Assembly (NCBI RefSeq): GCF_000444995.1
Contig: NC_022049.1
Coordinates: 372,001-436,000 of the forward strand
From: Paracoccus aminophilus JCM 7686
Lineage (GTDB): Bacteria; Pseudomonadota; Alphaproteobacteria; Rhodobacterales; Rhodobacteraceae
Length of the DNA: 64,000 bases
Direction: 5' to 3'
Position numbers and translations under genes: made by a program. Shown piece after piece: positions 28,925-38,475 of the stretch. The notes under the pieces are model-generated. The model made no database searches, was not told where the DNA came from, and worked only from the letters and a program-made list of their open reading frames with translations. Position 1 is the stretch's first letter. Each line of letters opens with the position of its first letter.

Positions 28925-28957
28925 TTGCGGCCAAAGTAAATGCAACCTTGGCCGCAA
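28925..28957. terminator. Bidirectional hairpin between convergent genes
   Basis: A perfect 10-bp inverted repeat (TTGCGGCCAA 28925-28934 and TTGGCCGCAA 28948-28957) with a 13-nt loop lies six bases after the 28386 gene and before the end of the 28985 gene. The A/T-rich sequence on the left side supports termination, mainly for the minus strand. Confidence 0.65.
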
Positions 28958-28984
28958 AGCTAAGCCGCAAGCGAAACCATTCGT

Positions 28985-30310
28985 CTAAAAGATAAAATCA
29001 TTACTGCTTAAGCTCGCGAGGAGAACGTTCTTCAAGATGATGATATCTCCATCGCTGGACGTTATAAAAACATCGCTCCCAGACTGTTTCATTGAGCCCG
29101 CCAAATCAGCATATCTGGCGAATTGACTGTTCCCTTTAAATGAGATGACATCTCCGCTATTTACGTTGAAATCATAAATCGTGTCGCGTCCGGTTTTCCC
29201 GGGCCCGAAGATGAATCTGTCCGCCCCATCTCCACCGTACAAATGATCGTCACCACCCATCCCGACAAGTGTATCGTTGCCATTCGCGCCATATAGCCCA
29301 TTCGCACCGCCGCTCCCCGTGATGAGGTCGTTGTAGTTTGATCCTTGAGCGTTTTCGGCGCCGGAGTACGTGTCTCCTAGTGCGTCGCCAGATGTTCCTC
29401 GTCCAGTATTAAGGTCGACCTCTACAGCCATGTTCGCTGTTATATAGGTGACAAGATCTGCTCCAGCCCCTCCTATAATAACATCTCTTCCCAATCCTTG
29501 CCCGCCATCAACTCCGTAAAGAATGTCGTTACCGTCGCCACCGTCCAGGGTGTCGTTACCCTTTAGGCCAATGAGCGTATCATTACCCGCACCGCCTGAC
29601 AGTTTATTCGCGACTTCGTTGCCAATTATGTTGTCATTACCAGACCCGCCAATTGCATTTTCGATTAGAGATCTAATGTCTCCATCGACAGGTTTGTATG
29701 CATTATACACCATGCCGCTAGCTTCGTGACCCGCCCCAAGAATTGCGATCTGCGTTGTTCCAAAATGAGAGTACGCTCCTGCTCTCAGGTCGATAAGCAG
29801 CGGGGTTTTGTAGGCGCTCAAATTGTAAGTGTCATTTCCTCCAGCGTCCCAAATGGTCAAAAATATCTTATTTGCACCCGGCGCTATTGAAACTACGCCA
29901 TTAATGATTGTGTTCCCGCTTCCTGGGGTCCATTTGTATTCATTATTCTCTGACCTTGTTGTCCAGTCTATGCCATAAATATGTTGCAAAGCGGCAATAT
30001 CTGCTCGCATATATGTTTGGGGGAATCCCCACTGTTCATTGCTTGGACGACCTCCAGCCCCAACGTAGGCTTTGTATGACATTACAGTAAATTCTAATGA
30101 GTCATATTTGGCCAGCATTATTTTAGAACCGCTGCCATCATGCGGGTGCTTGAGGCCAACGGCGTGGCCGACTTCGTGTAGAACGGACCACCACGTTGAG
30201 TTACCAATTCTGGCGTCTGTACTGGTGGAGGATCTCATCCAAATATCTCCTGATCTAGTAGATCCGGAAGGAAGTGTTGCATATGCTGGATCTTTCCCAA
30301 GATCGGCCAT
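28985..30310 (-). CDS. RTX metallopeptidase (M10/serralysin type), catalytic and repeat part
   Basis: The 441-residue frame holds the zinc motif HEVGHAVGLKH (45-55), a downstream VMSY Met-turn, and RTX nonapeptide repeats of the GGxGNDxL type at about 215-265 and 330-360. It ends in the hydrophobic-rich C terminus used as a type I secretion signal. Serralysins are exported by ABC systems and fold on binding calcium. The natural start of the family lies in another frame upstream (30318-30656); the two frames join at a run of eight T (A on the coding strand) at 30330-30337. Removing one base restores a continuous protein, so this gene is frameshifted, or read through by slippage. Confidence 0.85.
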   Translation of the reverse strand: MADLGKDPAYATLPSGSTRSGDIWMRSSTSTDARIGNSTWWSVLHEVGHAVGLKHPHDGSGSKIMLAKYDSLEFTVMSYKAYVGAGGRPSNEQWGFPQTYMRADIAALQHIYGIDWTTRSENNEYKWTPGSGNTIINGVVSIAPGANKIFLTIWDAGGNDTYNLSAYKTPLLIDLRAGAYSHFGTTQIAILGAGHEASGMVYNAYKPVDGDIRSLIENAIGGSGNDNIIGNEVANKLSGGAGNDTLIGLKGNDTLDGGDGNDILYGVDGGQGLGRDVIIGGAGADLVTYITANMAVEVDLNTGRGTSGDALGDTYSGAENAQGSNYNDLITGSGGANGLYGANGNDTLVGMGGDDHLYGGDGADRFIFGPGKTGRDTIYDFNVNSGDVISFKGNSQFARYADLAGSMKQSGSDVFITSSDGDIIILKNVLLASLSSNDFIF

Positions 30311-30317
30311 TCCGACT

Positions 30318-30656
30318 CTAATATTTGCGTTTTTTTTCTGACCCCACAGATATACTGGCGTTCGTTAATCCCTCTATCGAGAATCCGGCATTGCCTTGAT
30401 TGGTCCCCTCAAGCGCAAATTTTGTGGCGATTTTAATTGTGTCGTTTACCGGCTTGAAGCTCGATGTTTCGTCAGGTAAAGTCGTGCCATTAGCCGCTTT
30501 CCCCCGCGGATACGGCCCCCCGTCCCGATAGGCGGCTCCGTTTTCTGGAAACGCGTATTTTATCTCACCGCCCCATTTATTGACCCCGAGCAGCCCCCTT
30601 ATATAGTCAGTTCCGCTTCCGCCGATTGCAATAATGGTCTTCGCTTTTCCGGTCAT
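30318..30656 (-). pseudogene. N-terminal part of the RTX metallopeptidase, out of frame
   Basis: The 112-residue frame reads GGSGTDYIRGLLGVNKWGG and IKYAFPENGAAY, the usual N-terminal region of M10 serralysin-like proteins. After the A8 tract it runs into a stop (SEKKRKY). In the alternative frame the same DNA continues as NANIRVGMADLG, the expected family sequence. Its ATG overlaps the stop of the preceding gene by 4 nt. Confidence 0.75.
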
Positions 30657-31006
30657 TTAAAAACTCCACAAGCAGATAAATACAGGTATCTTTGCAATAT
30701 GGTTAATATGTCTGCAAGTATTTTGTATGGAATCCCGCCTGGCAGCCCCCCAACAGCGCTTAGATTAGCGTTATTCGGCACCATACATATCTCGCGGCCC
30801 CGGCCGGAACGCAGGGAGCAATCGTGATCGTTCCACGGGCGCAACCCCCACACCTCCTGAAACTGCGCTATTGTCGAACCGCGTGATGATGTGACGGCAA
30901 AGCTCACGCTGGTGGGCGAAGTGAGCGTTCCGTCCGCAAATGCCGCCAGACCCAGCCCCTTCTGGGCCAACAGCGCAAAATCGATAACGAAGGCCAGGCA
31001 GTTCAA
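30653..31006 (-). CDS. Hypothetical protein upstream of the RTX metallopeptidase
   Basis: The 117-residue frame starts at a TTG (MNCLAFVIDFALLAQKG). Its stop overlaps the ATG of the metallopeptidase N-terminal frame (ATGA), which argues for translation. The frame is open further upstream, so the start is uncertain. No family or catalytic motif was recognised. Confidence 0.4.
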   Translation of the reverse strand: MNCLAFVIDFALLAQKGLGLAAFADGTLTSPTSVSFAVTSSRGSTIAQFQEVWGLRPWNDHDCSLRSGRGREICMVPNNANLSAVGGLPGGIPYKILADILTILQRYLYLSACGVFK

Positions 31007-31080
31007 CGGCGCGGTAGACCAGCCCCTGCGGCGGAAGCGATACTCTGTTCTTGGGCCGGTATTTCACTTAGAAATGGGGG

Positions 31081-31785
31081 ATGCCGGAAAATGAACCTAG
31101 CACAGGGACCGCGTCATGCGATTGGACGCCAGACGAGCGAGAGATGCCGCGATTGCCTGACCTCAACCTCATCGTTCCGGTCAGCCCGTTTCGGTTTGTC
31201 GCTCTGGATGTCGAGACGGCCAATTCGGATCCCGCAAGCATTTGCCAGATCGGTATCGCCTGTGTTGCCGATAACGGCTCGATAGACGTGTTCAGCGCGT
31301 TGGTTGACCCAGCGCAGAGATTCTCGGGCTTCAACGTGCAACTCCACGGTATCGGACCTGACCGCGTCATCGGCGCACCGAGATTTCCGCAGATATTGTC
31401 GCTGATCTCGCCGCTGCTCGAGGGGCATCTCATCATCCAGCACAGCACCTTTGACAGCAGGGCCATCACTGGCGCGTGCCGGGCCAATGGTTTGCCCGAT
31501 CCGAGCTGGCGTTGGGCGAATAGTGTCACGATTGCGCGCCGGGCCTGGCCCGCGTTTCGCGGCAATGGCGGGCATGGGCTTGGCCATCTGAAGAAGGCAC
31601 TGGGGCTCGATTTCGCACATCACGATGCGGGCGAGGATGCGAAGGCCGCGGCCATGGTCGTGTTGCGAGCGGAGGCGCAGACCGGGCTGTCGCTGGAGGA
31701 GCTGATTTTAGCGCAAAACCGGTCTCCGGGCCGCAAGCCAAGGGCGGCAAGGCCCGAAGCAGATGGAATTCTGGTTCAATCCTGA
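31081..31785 (+). CDS. DnaQ-like 3'-5' exonuclease (DEDDh family)
   Basis: The 234-residue frame has Exo I FVALDVETAN with the Asp and Glu pair, Exo II around HSTFDSRAI, and Exo III HDAGEDAKAA with the catalytic His and Asp. These are the DEDDh residues of the DNA polymerase III epsilon superfamily. It probably degrades single-stranded or mismatched DNA, or RNA. A shorter start at 31144 (MPRLPDLN) is equally possible, since the region before it is not conserved-looking. It is monocistronic and sits between mobile-element debris. Confidence 0.85.
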   Translation: MPENEPSTGTASCDWTPDEREMPRLPDLNLIVPVSPFRFVALDVETANSDPASICQIGIACVADNGSIDVFSALVDPAQRFSGFNVQLHGIGPDRVIGAPRFPQILSLISPLLEGHLIIQHSTFDSRAITGACRANGLPDPSWRWANSVTIARRAWPAFRGNGGHGLGHLKKALGLDFAHHDAGEDAKAAAMVVLRAEAQTGLSLEELILAQNRSPGRKPRAARPEADGILVQS

Positions 31786-32074
31786 CATTGCGGGCGCTGA
31801 ATCTTCGGGGCTTCAGCGCGGAGCCTGTGCACGGAACAGCTCTAAGACTGGGTCGGTGGGGATCTTTAGATGCCGATGAAGGGTCCGCTGCCTGCAAGAA
31901 AGTCGCAGGCACCGATCGCAGGCGTTAGGGACCGGCCCCGTGACGAGGCACGCGGCTCAACGTCTTTGCTCATGCTCCAATGCTGCCCGCCACTCCCTTC
32001 GCAGGATGGCATATTGCATCGTGTTATCGTAGATCGGCGTCCCGGACGCGTCTGATCCGCCCCACTTGCGTGAT
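31786..32074. other. Intergenic stretch, no gene recognised
   Basis: No convincing open frame or RNA structure was seen between the exonuclease and the IS3 fragment. Confidence 0.35.
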
Positions 32075-32300
32075 CCGTTTTTAAATTTAGTGCGCGACCG
32101 GCCTTTGGTCCATCGGGACGATGGCTTCTGGAACCTGTGGGCGATAGTCCGAAGCGCTGTGTGGTCGTTTCGTGTTATAGCGCCTTCTCTACTGCTCGAT
32201 CAGGATCTGCGCTTCACTATGGCTGTAGATGACTTCCCCGTTCAGCATTTCATCGCGAAAGCGGGCATTGAAAGGGCATTGTTGCGCAACTCTCCCTCCG
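32075..32300 (-). pseudogene. C-terminal fragment of an IS3-family transposase
   Basis: Read on the minus strand, the segment gives FNARFRDEMLNGEVIYSH and EAQILIEQ, then a stop, then RRRYNTKRPHSASDYRPQ. This is the conserved C terminus of IS3-group OrfB with one nonsense mutation. The rest of the element is absent. Confidence 0.8.
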
Positions 32301-32340
32301 GCGGGATTCACACGAGGAATCCAGTGGCTTAAGAGGCCAC

Positions 32341-33273
32341 ATGAACAAGCCTGCGCCCACCCGCTACTGTATGATGAACGGGAAATCCTGTAATGAGGCA
32401 CTCAAGCAGCGTGGGTCATTGCTGATCTGGCTGGACAAGGACATGGTGTGGCGTGCCCCGAAGGCCCGTCGGCCGGGGAGGCCGCCGATGTTCTCCGATG
32501 CCGCAGTGCAATTTTGCTTGATGGTGAAAGTGTTGTTCGGCCTGCCATTGCGGCAAACGACGGGGATGGTCGCCAGCATCCTGCAGATGGCCGGCCTCGA
32601 CTGGCCGGTTCCCGACCTTTCGACCCTCAGCCGCAGGCAAAAGGCCATCACGGTTCAGATCACGCATCGGCGTGATCCGGGGCCTCCGAACCTGCTCGTG
32701 GACAGTATGGGGATCGAGTTTCTCGGCGATGGCGAATGGTTGGCGAGAAAGCACGGCACCCACCGCAGACGCCAATAACGCAAGGTCCATCTCGCCATGG
32801 ACAGTACCACTGATGACATCCGGGCTGTGGAATTCACTGCCAGCCGCAAGGGCGGCAGCCCCGTCCTGCCAGACCTTCTGGACCAGATCCCGCCCATTGA
32901 GCAGATCGGTACCGTGACCGACGACGGTGCCTTCGACACCCGTCGCTGCCATGCTGCGATCCTGGATCGCGGCGGCACGGCCATCTTCCCGATCCGTCGA
33001 AACGCTCGCCTCTGGGAGGAAGCTTACCCCGCAGCCAAGGCCCGAAACGACATCCTCCGGGCGAGCAAGCGCTTTGGCCGCGCGAACTGGAAGACATGGT
33101 CCGGCTACCACCTGCGGAGTCGGATCGAGGCCAGGATGCGGTGCTTCAAGTCCTTTGGCGAACGCATCGCCTCACGCGACCCTGACCGCCAAACCGCCGA
33201 GGTCCAAATCCGTGTCGCCCTCATGAACCGCTTCAATGCCCCCGGGACCGCCGAGATCGAACGCGCGGGCTGA
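32341..33273 (+). pseudogene. IS5-family transposase with an internal stop
   Basis: A single frame runs from MNKPAPTRYCMMNGKS to the stop after ERAG at 33273 but is cut by a TAA at 32776-32778, where the family has a Trp (RRQ*RKVHLAMD). Conserved IS5 blocks are GRPPMFSDAAVQFCL, LLVDSMGIEFLGDGEW, GTVTDDGAFDTRRCH and YHLRSRIEARMRCFK, with DDE-type acidic residues. It is otherwise near full length. Confidence 0.8.
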
Positions 33274-33537
33274 ACTCAAACGGGAAAGAGGCTGGCAGTA
33301 GGGAGCGCGAACATTGTTTGACCCGATCATTTGATCCCGCGCTACGAGGTGATCAGGCTGTGCATCGCGGTTCGCGACTTGGGTTGAGGTGGCCCGTTCG
33401 CGACGCGCAGACGCGGATGCGAAGACATCCGATAGGGTTGATCTTTCGCAGTGCCGCGCCGCTTTTTCGCTTAGAGCTTGGGAAGCGCAAAGCTCGCCAA
33501 TTCAGTCAGTTCCCGGACTGTGTAGACCCGAAACGGG

Positions 33538-34290
33538 TCAATCTACCAGTTCCCACGGCGTCAATGCTTCTATCATGTCGTCCCGAGAGAATCCCAATTC
33601 CATCATCTGAGTATAGGCAAAGCTCTGCGCGAAATCGCGCTGTTTCAGTCTGCGAGCGCGAAATGGAGGCTGCGTGAGCGCGGCGTCAGTTGCGGCCATG
33701 ACATCCATCCAGACATGAATGACGGCATCTGACGCTGCTGCGTTCGTCTTCCCCCTCCGTCGCGTTTCCAGATAAAGGTGGCTATGTCGGCCGACCAGGA
33801 TCTGGTCGAAGATCATACCTAGAAACGGCACTGGTAATCTGATCGCGCCATTTTCTGGGGTCGCCGGATAAAGCGGCCCCAGATCTAAGGTCATCGTCGC
33901 TGCAGCCGCCTGAGCGTCGAAGGCGGCGGAGATCGTATCTGCCGAAGACGTGTCTGGCTTTTTATGGGCCTGAAAAGGCAGGAAATACTGATATATCAGG
34001 TTTTGCCGAGCGCCTTCGTCCTGCATTCCGTAAAGGTGGCCGCGAAGCGAGGGATTCGCGCTTGCATCCGCCATCTCCTCAGAAAACTGGTGCTTTAACC
34101 GTGGCAACCAATCAGCCAGAAGCAAAGGGATGGCTGGTTGCAGAATTACGGACTGCGCAAGGGGCGCGTTTATCATTGGGCTTAGAGTCCCGCGCCTATC
34201 TTCAGGCATAAGTTTGCGCACCAACAACATGCGCGCCAGTTCGACGGTCTCAGCAGGACTGATCTGGGGGAGGAGTGTGAATGTAATCAT
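33538..34290 (-). CDS. Hypothetical third gene of DUF4123 module 2
   Basis: The product is 250 residues from MITFTLLPQISPAE (34290), the ATG overlapping the stop of the preceding gene (ATGA). It is mostly helical by composition and has no signal peptide, membrane segment or known motif. It occupies the place where an immunity or accessory gene usually follows an effector, so it may be the cytoplasmic cognate of the 34287 protein. That is positional inference. A longer upstream frame is not supported. Confidence 0.6.
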   Translation of the reverse strand: MITFTLLPQISPAETVELARMLLVRKLMPEDRRGTLSPMINAPLAQSVILQPAIPLLLADWLPRLKHQFSEEMADASANPSLRGHLYGMQDEGARQNLIYQYFLPFQAHKKPDTSSADTISAAFDAQAAAATMTLDLGPLYPATPENGAIRLPVPFLGMIFDQILVGRHSHLYLETRRRGKTNAAASDAVIHVWMDVMAATDAALTQPPFRARRLKQRDFAQSFAYTQMMELGFSRDDMIEALTPWELVD

Positions 34291-34898
34291 CTTATTGGAA
34301 AATTCTCCCAGCCCGGTTGTTCGGGAAATATATTGGGCCCCGCAGCCACGATGGTGACGTGGGGCGGGCGTTCGTTCAAGCGCCCGGCGTGGATGAACTC
34401 TTGAACGAAACCCCAGCTTTGCCCCGGCGCGAGCGGTACTGTGCAATCGGCCATGATCTGAACGAAGAAATGGGGTTTATCCACATAGAGCGGATTGCTG
34501 ATGAACACGGAATGGAAAATCGTGCGCGGCCCCCATGGTCGGTCTGCAAAATGGTTCTTTGCACTATAGAATGCCCGGACCGCGAGAATGGTTTTTCCTG
34601 CCGCAGGATCGGTGAAATGCCAATAGGGGACGGCCGGGCATCTCGCTTCGCCAGTAGCGGTATCTGTGCTAGCACCAGTTTTGGTATTCGTCCCGGTGGC
34701 CGGTGCAGAAGTTTCTTCTTCATCGCCAAAGATCAGGTCTTTTATCTGACCATAAGAATCGCTTACTCCTTGAGCCATGGCATTGCCAAGGCTTGTATGC
34801 GCTGCGCGAAAATCGGGGCTGACGGCATACATCAAACCATAAGCAAGTGCGGCCCCCCCGACATAGAGAGGAGCTGCAGCAACAGCTGGTCCCGCCAT
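34287..34898 (-). CDS. Candidate type VI cargo protein with N-terminal hydrophobic segment, module 2
   Basis: The product is 203 residues from MAGPAVAAAPLYVGG; the start overlaps the DUF4123 stop (TAATG). Residues about 5-27 form a hydrophobic Ala/Gly-rich helix. A Thr/Ser/Ala-rich linker (about 65-85) separates it from a C-terminal domain rich in aromatics and His (PAVPYWHFTDPA, HSVFISNPLYVDKPHFF). I do not recognise the C-terminal domain. The order adaptor, then this gene, then a small partner is that of an effector gene. Confidence 0.6.
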   Translation of the reverse strand: MAGPAVAAAPLYVGGAALAYGLMYAVSPDFRAAHTSLGNAMAQGVSDSYGQIKDLIFGDEEETSAPATGTNTKTGASTDTATGEARCPAVPYWHFTDPAAGKTILAVRAFYSAKNHFADRPWGPRTIFHSVFISNPLYVDKPHFFVQIMADCTVPLAPGQSWGFVQEFIHAGRLNERPPHVTIVAAGPNIFPEQPGWENFPIR

Positions 34899-35908
34899 TA
34901 TACCACCTCCAATCCATAGATCTGACGCAAGCCGGTCAAATAGGATTTTGCCACGACATCCACCCTGGTCGACCACGGCAGCAACTTGTTTCGGATCACA
35001 GGTCCGGAGAGTACAACCGGGGCGGCATCGTCGTGCATCATCAAGAGCACCAACGTAAGCCTTTCATGATCTTTCATTTTGGGCACGTCTCCCGGTTCAT
35101 GGTCTTCCATCACCGCCATCACAAGGCCGGCAACATGTCCGACCCGAGCAAGCTCGAACGCATAGCCGCGACTTTGTGCTCGAGAGATGACACGATTGAC
35201 CAGCTTCTCGTGAAAATCACGTTTTACCCTAAACGTCAGTGCATGAAGATCGGCTTGCGACAAAATTGGCCGATCGTCACGTCGTGGCGGTGAGACGGCG
35301 CGTGCAATGACTGCGGCGCTCCCGTTCCGTGCGATCAGGATCATATTGTCGCCCGGCAAGCCGAGATATAGTCGCAGGAACGGGGTGACCTCGCTGCTGT
35401 TGTGAAGATAGTCGTAAGCGACCGAAGGGTTCCAAAGCCGCAGATATCTACGCTGACCCTTGAAATCCATCGGCTTCAGGAAACGGCGAAGGTGATTGCG
35501 CAGCGTGGCTGGGTCGAAGGTGCTGCGAATGAAGAGCGCGGGATTTGCGGGCCATAAGTGCAGCGTGCCCAATGCGGCATCATAACCGGGGACTTCGCGA
35601 AACAGTTTTCGGGTCAGTCTTGCATCCGGAGATAGCTCCACGAGGGAGGGCATAACGTCGGCGAGCCCTCGAGCCGCATCCCCCTCGAGCAAAGATCCGT
35701 GGTAGCCGGGCTCTGCTTCAATAAGGGCAAGGCCTTCGCGGAGCATTGCTATGTCGAAAATGGCATAGGTTCGTTGCGGCCCGCCGAAAATATGTTCTGC
35801 AAGAGCGTCCGGAATTTCCCCTTCGCGAGAAGGAGTTAGGTTTTTCAACCATATCGTTTCAACTTCGTCATCAAACCATCGAACCACGAAAACCTGTCCA
35901 CAAATCAA
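34898..35908 (-). CDS. DUF4123-domain protein with fused helical C-terminal domain, module 2
   Basis: The product is 336 residues from a TTG start (MICGQVFVVRWF). The DUF4123 domain covers about residues 45-205 (YAIFDIAMLREG, MPSLVELSP, LRNHLRRFLKPMDFKG, YLRLWNPSVAYDYL). A helical extension (about 215-285, ADLHALTFRVKRDFHEKL...) follows, of the kind carried as a separate gene in module 1. It would load the downstream protein onto a VgrG or PAAR tip. No clear Shine-Dalgarno is visible, so the exact start is uncertain. Confidence 0.85.
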   Translation of the reverse strand: MICGQVFVVRWFDDEVETIWLKNLTPSREGEIPDALAEHIFGGPQRTYAIFDIAMLREGLALIEAEPGYHGSLLEGDAARGLADVMPSLVELSPDARLTRKLFREVPGYDAALGTLHLWPANPALFIRSTFDPATLRNHLRRFLKPMDFKGQRRYLRLWNPSVAYDYLHNSSEVTPFLRLYLGLPGDNMILIARNGSAAVIARAVSPPRRDDRPILSQADLHALTFRVKRDFHEKLVNRVISRAQSRGYAFELARVGHVAGLVMAVMEDHEPGDVPKMKDHERLTLVLLMMHDDAAPVVLSGPVIRNKLLPWSTRVDVVAKSYLTGLRQIYGLEVV

Positions 35909-36060
35909 GAAAAATAAAGTCGAAGACCGAACAGTTAGTCAGGAAAACGTAAAGCGACAGCCAATATACCGCAAGAACTGGGATGCGCCCTTTGCCTTTT
36001 GGGGGCTTTGTCGCACTATTCTTTCTGCAGACGGATTCAGGTTTGAGAGTGAGCCGGTTA

Positions 36061-36220
36061 CATGACCTTTCTGCACCAGCATCGGACCAAGCTTACAGCG
36101 CGAAGCCCATCGAGCGCCTCAACAAAGAAGCGAAACGGCGGGCTGATGTCGTGGGGATCTTCCCCAGCGAGGCCTCAATCATGCGGCTCATAGGCGCCGT
36201 GCTTGAGCTGCTGCTGGTTT
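36061..36220 (+). pseudogene. IS256-family transposase fragment
   Basis: Two frames together give HQHRTKL and then AKPIERLNKEAKRRADVVGIFPSEASIMRLIGAVL, the C-terminal block of IS256-group transposases (NPIERLNKEVKRRADVVGIFPNE-like), with a frameshift between them. The rest of the element is missing. Confidence 0.8.
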
Positions 36221-36266
36221 CGTGGACACGAAGATAAGATTGTGACCAAGGAACTGGAGTGCAGAT

Positions 36267-36480
36267 ATGACGGGACGCAAATTCAGCTGCGAGTTCAAAG
36301 TCGAGGCCGTGAGGCTGGTGACGGACCGGGGCTTGCAGTAGCGGAGGCGGCCCGAGACCTTGACGTTGCGGAGAGCGTGCTGCGTCGCTGGATGCAGGAA
36401 CTGACAGCGACCCCATCACGGCGATTCCCGGCAACGGTCAGATGCGGGCCAATCTGGCCGAGATTGCAGCGCTGAAAAGA
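36267..36480 (+). pseudogene. IS3-family OrfA, broken
   Basis: The frame MTGRKFSCEFKVEAVRLVTDRG followed (in another frame) by VAEAARDLDVAESVLRRWMQEL is the helix-turn-helix of an IS3-group OrfA. A TAG and frameshifts interrupt it. It is followed by the OrfB at 36549. Confidence 0.75.
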
Positions 36481-36548
36481 GGTCGCTCGGCTGCGGGCGG
36501 AGCGTGATATTCTGAAGAAAGCATCAGTTTTTTCGCGCGCGAGGCGAT

Positions 36549-37348
36549 ATGAGGTTCGCCTTCATTGTAAAACACCGCCACATCTGGCCGGTCATCTGGC
36601 TTTGCGAGGTTCTTGAGGTTTCGCGGTCCGGCTTTCATGCGTGGCTCCGCCGCCCACCCCGCACCCGCGAGATCCATGAAGCGAAGCTCGTTGCAGCGAT
36701 CAAGACGAGCTTCAAGACCAGTGACCGGACCTATGGTGCCCGTCGCGTCTGGCGCGATGTTCTCGAGGAGGGGCTTGCCTGCGGGCTTCACCGGATCGAA
36801 CGGCTGATGCGGACCAGTGCCTTGCGGGCAAGACCCAGGCGCCGTGGGAAGCCGAAGGATGATGGAGAACGCTCGGTCATCGTCGATAACATTCTGGACC
36901 GTGACTTCCTGGCCGACCGGCCAAACCAGCAGTGGCTGGCCGACTTTACCTACATCTGGACCGCTGAGGGCTGGCTTTACGTCGCTGTCGTACTGGATCT
37001 CTTTTCCCGGCGCGCAGTGGGCTGGTCGATGAAGGCTGATCGGGATGCCTCATTGATCATGGACGCATTGATGATGGCGGTCTGGCGTCGTGGCAAGGCC
37101 GACACCCTGTTTCATCATTCGGACCAGGGATCGCAATACATCAGCGAGCAGTTCCAGCGGCTTTGGGCCGACAATAGGATCACCTGCTCGATGAGCCGCG
37201 GGGGTAAAGTCCGGGATAACTCCGCAATGGAGAGCTTCTTCTCAACGCTGAAGACCGAACGGACAGCCAGCAAGGTCTATCGCACCCGAAACGAAGCACG
37301 TGCCGATGTCTTCGATTACATAGAACGCTTCTACAACCCGCGTCGGCG
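36549..37348 (+). pseudogene. IS3-family OrfB truncated by IS3 copy 2
   Basis: The frame encodes a nearly complete integrase: HTH_21-like N terminus, Asp in QWLADFTYIW, Asp in FHHSDQGSQYIS and Glu in NSAMESFFSTLK. It stops being family-like after YIERFYNPRRR, exactly where the IS3 copy 2 begins at 37349; the usual last 25-30 residues are missing. It is a different IS3 subtype from copy 2. Confidence 0.85.
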
Positions 37349-37387
37349 GGTAATCCTCCCCGTTTTAACGGGGTGCAGAAGTAGACT

Positions 37388-38215
37388 TCAGGCAGCCATC
37401 TTCAGTTTCTGGGCGGGTGTGATGCCGCCGATGCCCATGTTGGGGCGCTCATTGTTGTAAGTCCATAGCCAGTCGGTTGCGATCTCCTGCGCCTCCTCGA
37501 TGGTTTCAAAGATGTATAGGTCCAGCCATTCATTGCGGACTGTCCTGTTGTAACGCTCGACGTAGGCGTTCTGCTGTGGTTTCCCAGGCTGGATGTGGTT
37601 GTGGGCAATGCCCTGCTTCTCGGCCCAGATCATCAGCGTGGAGCTGATGTATTCAGGGCCATTGTCTACCCTGATGGCCAGGGGCTTTCCGCGCCACTCG
37701 ATGATCTGATTGAGGGACCGGACCACCCGCTCGGCCGGGAGCGAGAAGTCGACCTCAATGCCGAGGCCCTCACGGTTGAAGTCGTCCAGCACGTTCAAGA
37801 GGCGGAATTGACGGCCATCGGCCAATCGATCAGCCATGAAGTCCATTGACCAGACCGTGTTCGGCGCGTCAGGGACGCTAAGCTCTTCAGGCTTGTCACG
37901 CTTGATCCGCCGCCGCGGCTTGATCCGCAGGTTCAGTTCCAACTCGCAATAGATCCGATGGACGCGCTTGTGGTTCCAAGGATGCCCTTGGACGTTGCGC
38001 ATGTGCAGGAAACATAGCCCAAAGCCCCAGGTCCGGTGCACCTTGGTCAGCCCTTCCAACAGGTCCGCGATAAACTCGTTCTCGGCATCGCGCTTCGGGC
38101 TGTAGCGAAAGCAGGTCTCGCTCACGCCAAAGGCCCGGCAGGCCAGCGCGATGCTGACCCCCTTCGTCGCCACAGCCTTCTCGGCCAGCTCCCGGCGTTG
38201 AACTGGCCGTGTCAT
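37388..38215 (-). CDS. IS3-family transposase OrfB (copy 2)
   Basis: This 275-residue protein is the same as the product of 11821-12648, with the same DDE integrase core. It overlaps OrfA by 4 nt at the A7 slippery run (38215-38221 region), so frameshifted OrfAB is expected. It is intact. Confidence 0.93.
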   Translation of the reverse strand: MTRPVQRRELAEKAVATKGVSIALACRAFGVSETCFRYSPKRDAENEFIADLLEGLTKVHRTWGFGLCFLHMRNVQGHPWNHKRVHRIYCELELNLRIKPRRRIKRDKPEELSVPDAPNTVWSMDFMADRLADGRQFRLLNVLDDFNREGLGIEVDFSLPAERVVRSLNQIIEWRGKPLAIRVDNGPEYISSTLMIWAEKQGIAHNHIQPGKPQQNAYVERYNRTVRNEWLDLYIFETIEEAQEIATDWLWTYNNERPNMGIGGITPAQKLKMAA

Positions 38216-38475
38216 TTTTTTCCTAGTGCTTCCTTGAGCAGTTCGGCCTGCATGCTCAGGTCCGCAAACATGCGCTTCAACCGCCGGTTCTCGTCCTCAA
38301 GCGTCTTCATCTGGCTCATCATGGACGCGTCCATGCCGCCATACTTCGAGCGCCATTTGTAAAAGCTCGCTGTGCTGATCCCATGCTCGCGGCAAAGTTC
38401 AGGCACGGCCACGCCGCTCTCGGCCTGACGAAGCACGGCCATGATCTGCGGCTCGGTGAAACGGCTCTTTCTCAT
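38212..38475 (-). CDS. IS3-family transposase OrfA (copy 2)
   Basis: This 87-residue helix-turn-helix and leucine-zipper protein is identical to the product of 11561-11824. It binds the element ends and supplies the N terminus of the fusion transposase. Confidence 0.92.
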   Translation of the reverse strand: MRKSRFTEPQIMAVLRQAESGVAVPELCREHGISTASFYKWRSKYGGMDASMMSQMKTLEDENRRLKRMFADLSMQAELLKEALGKK

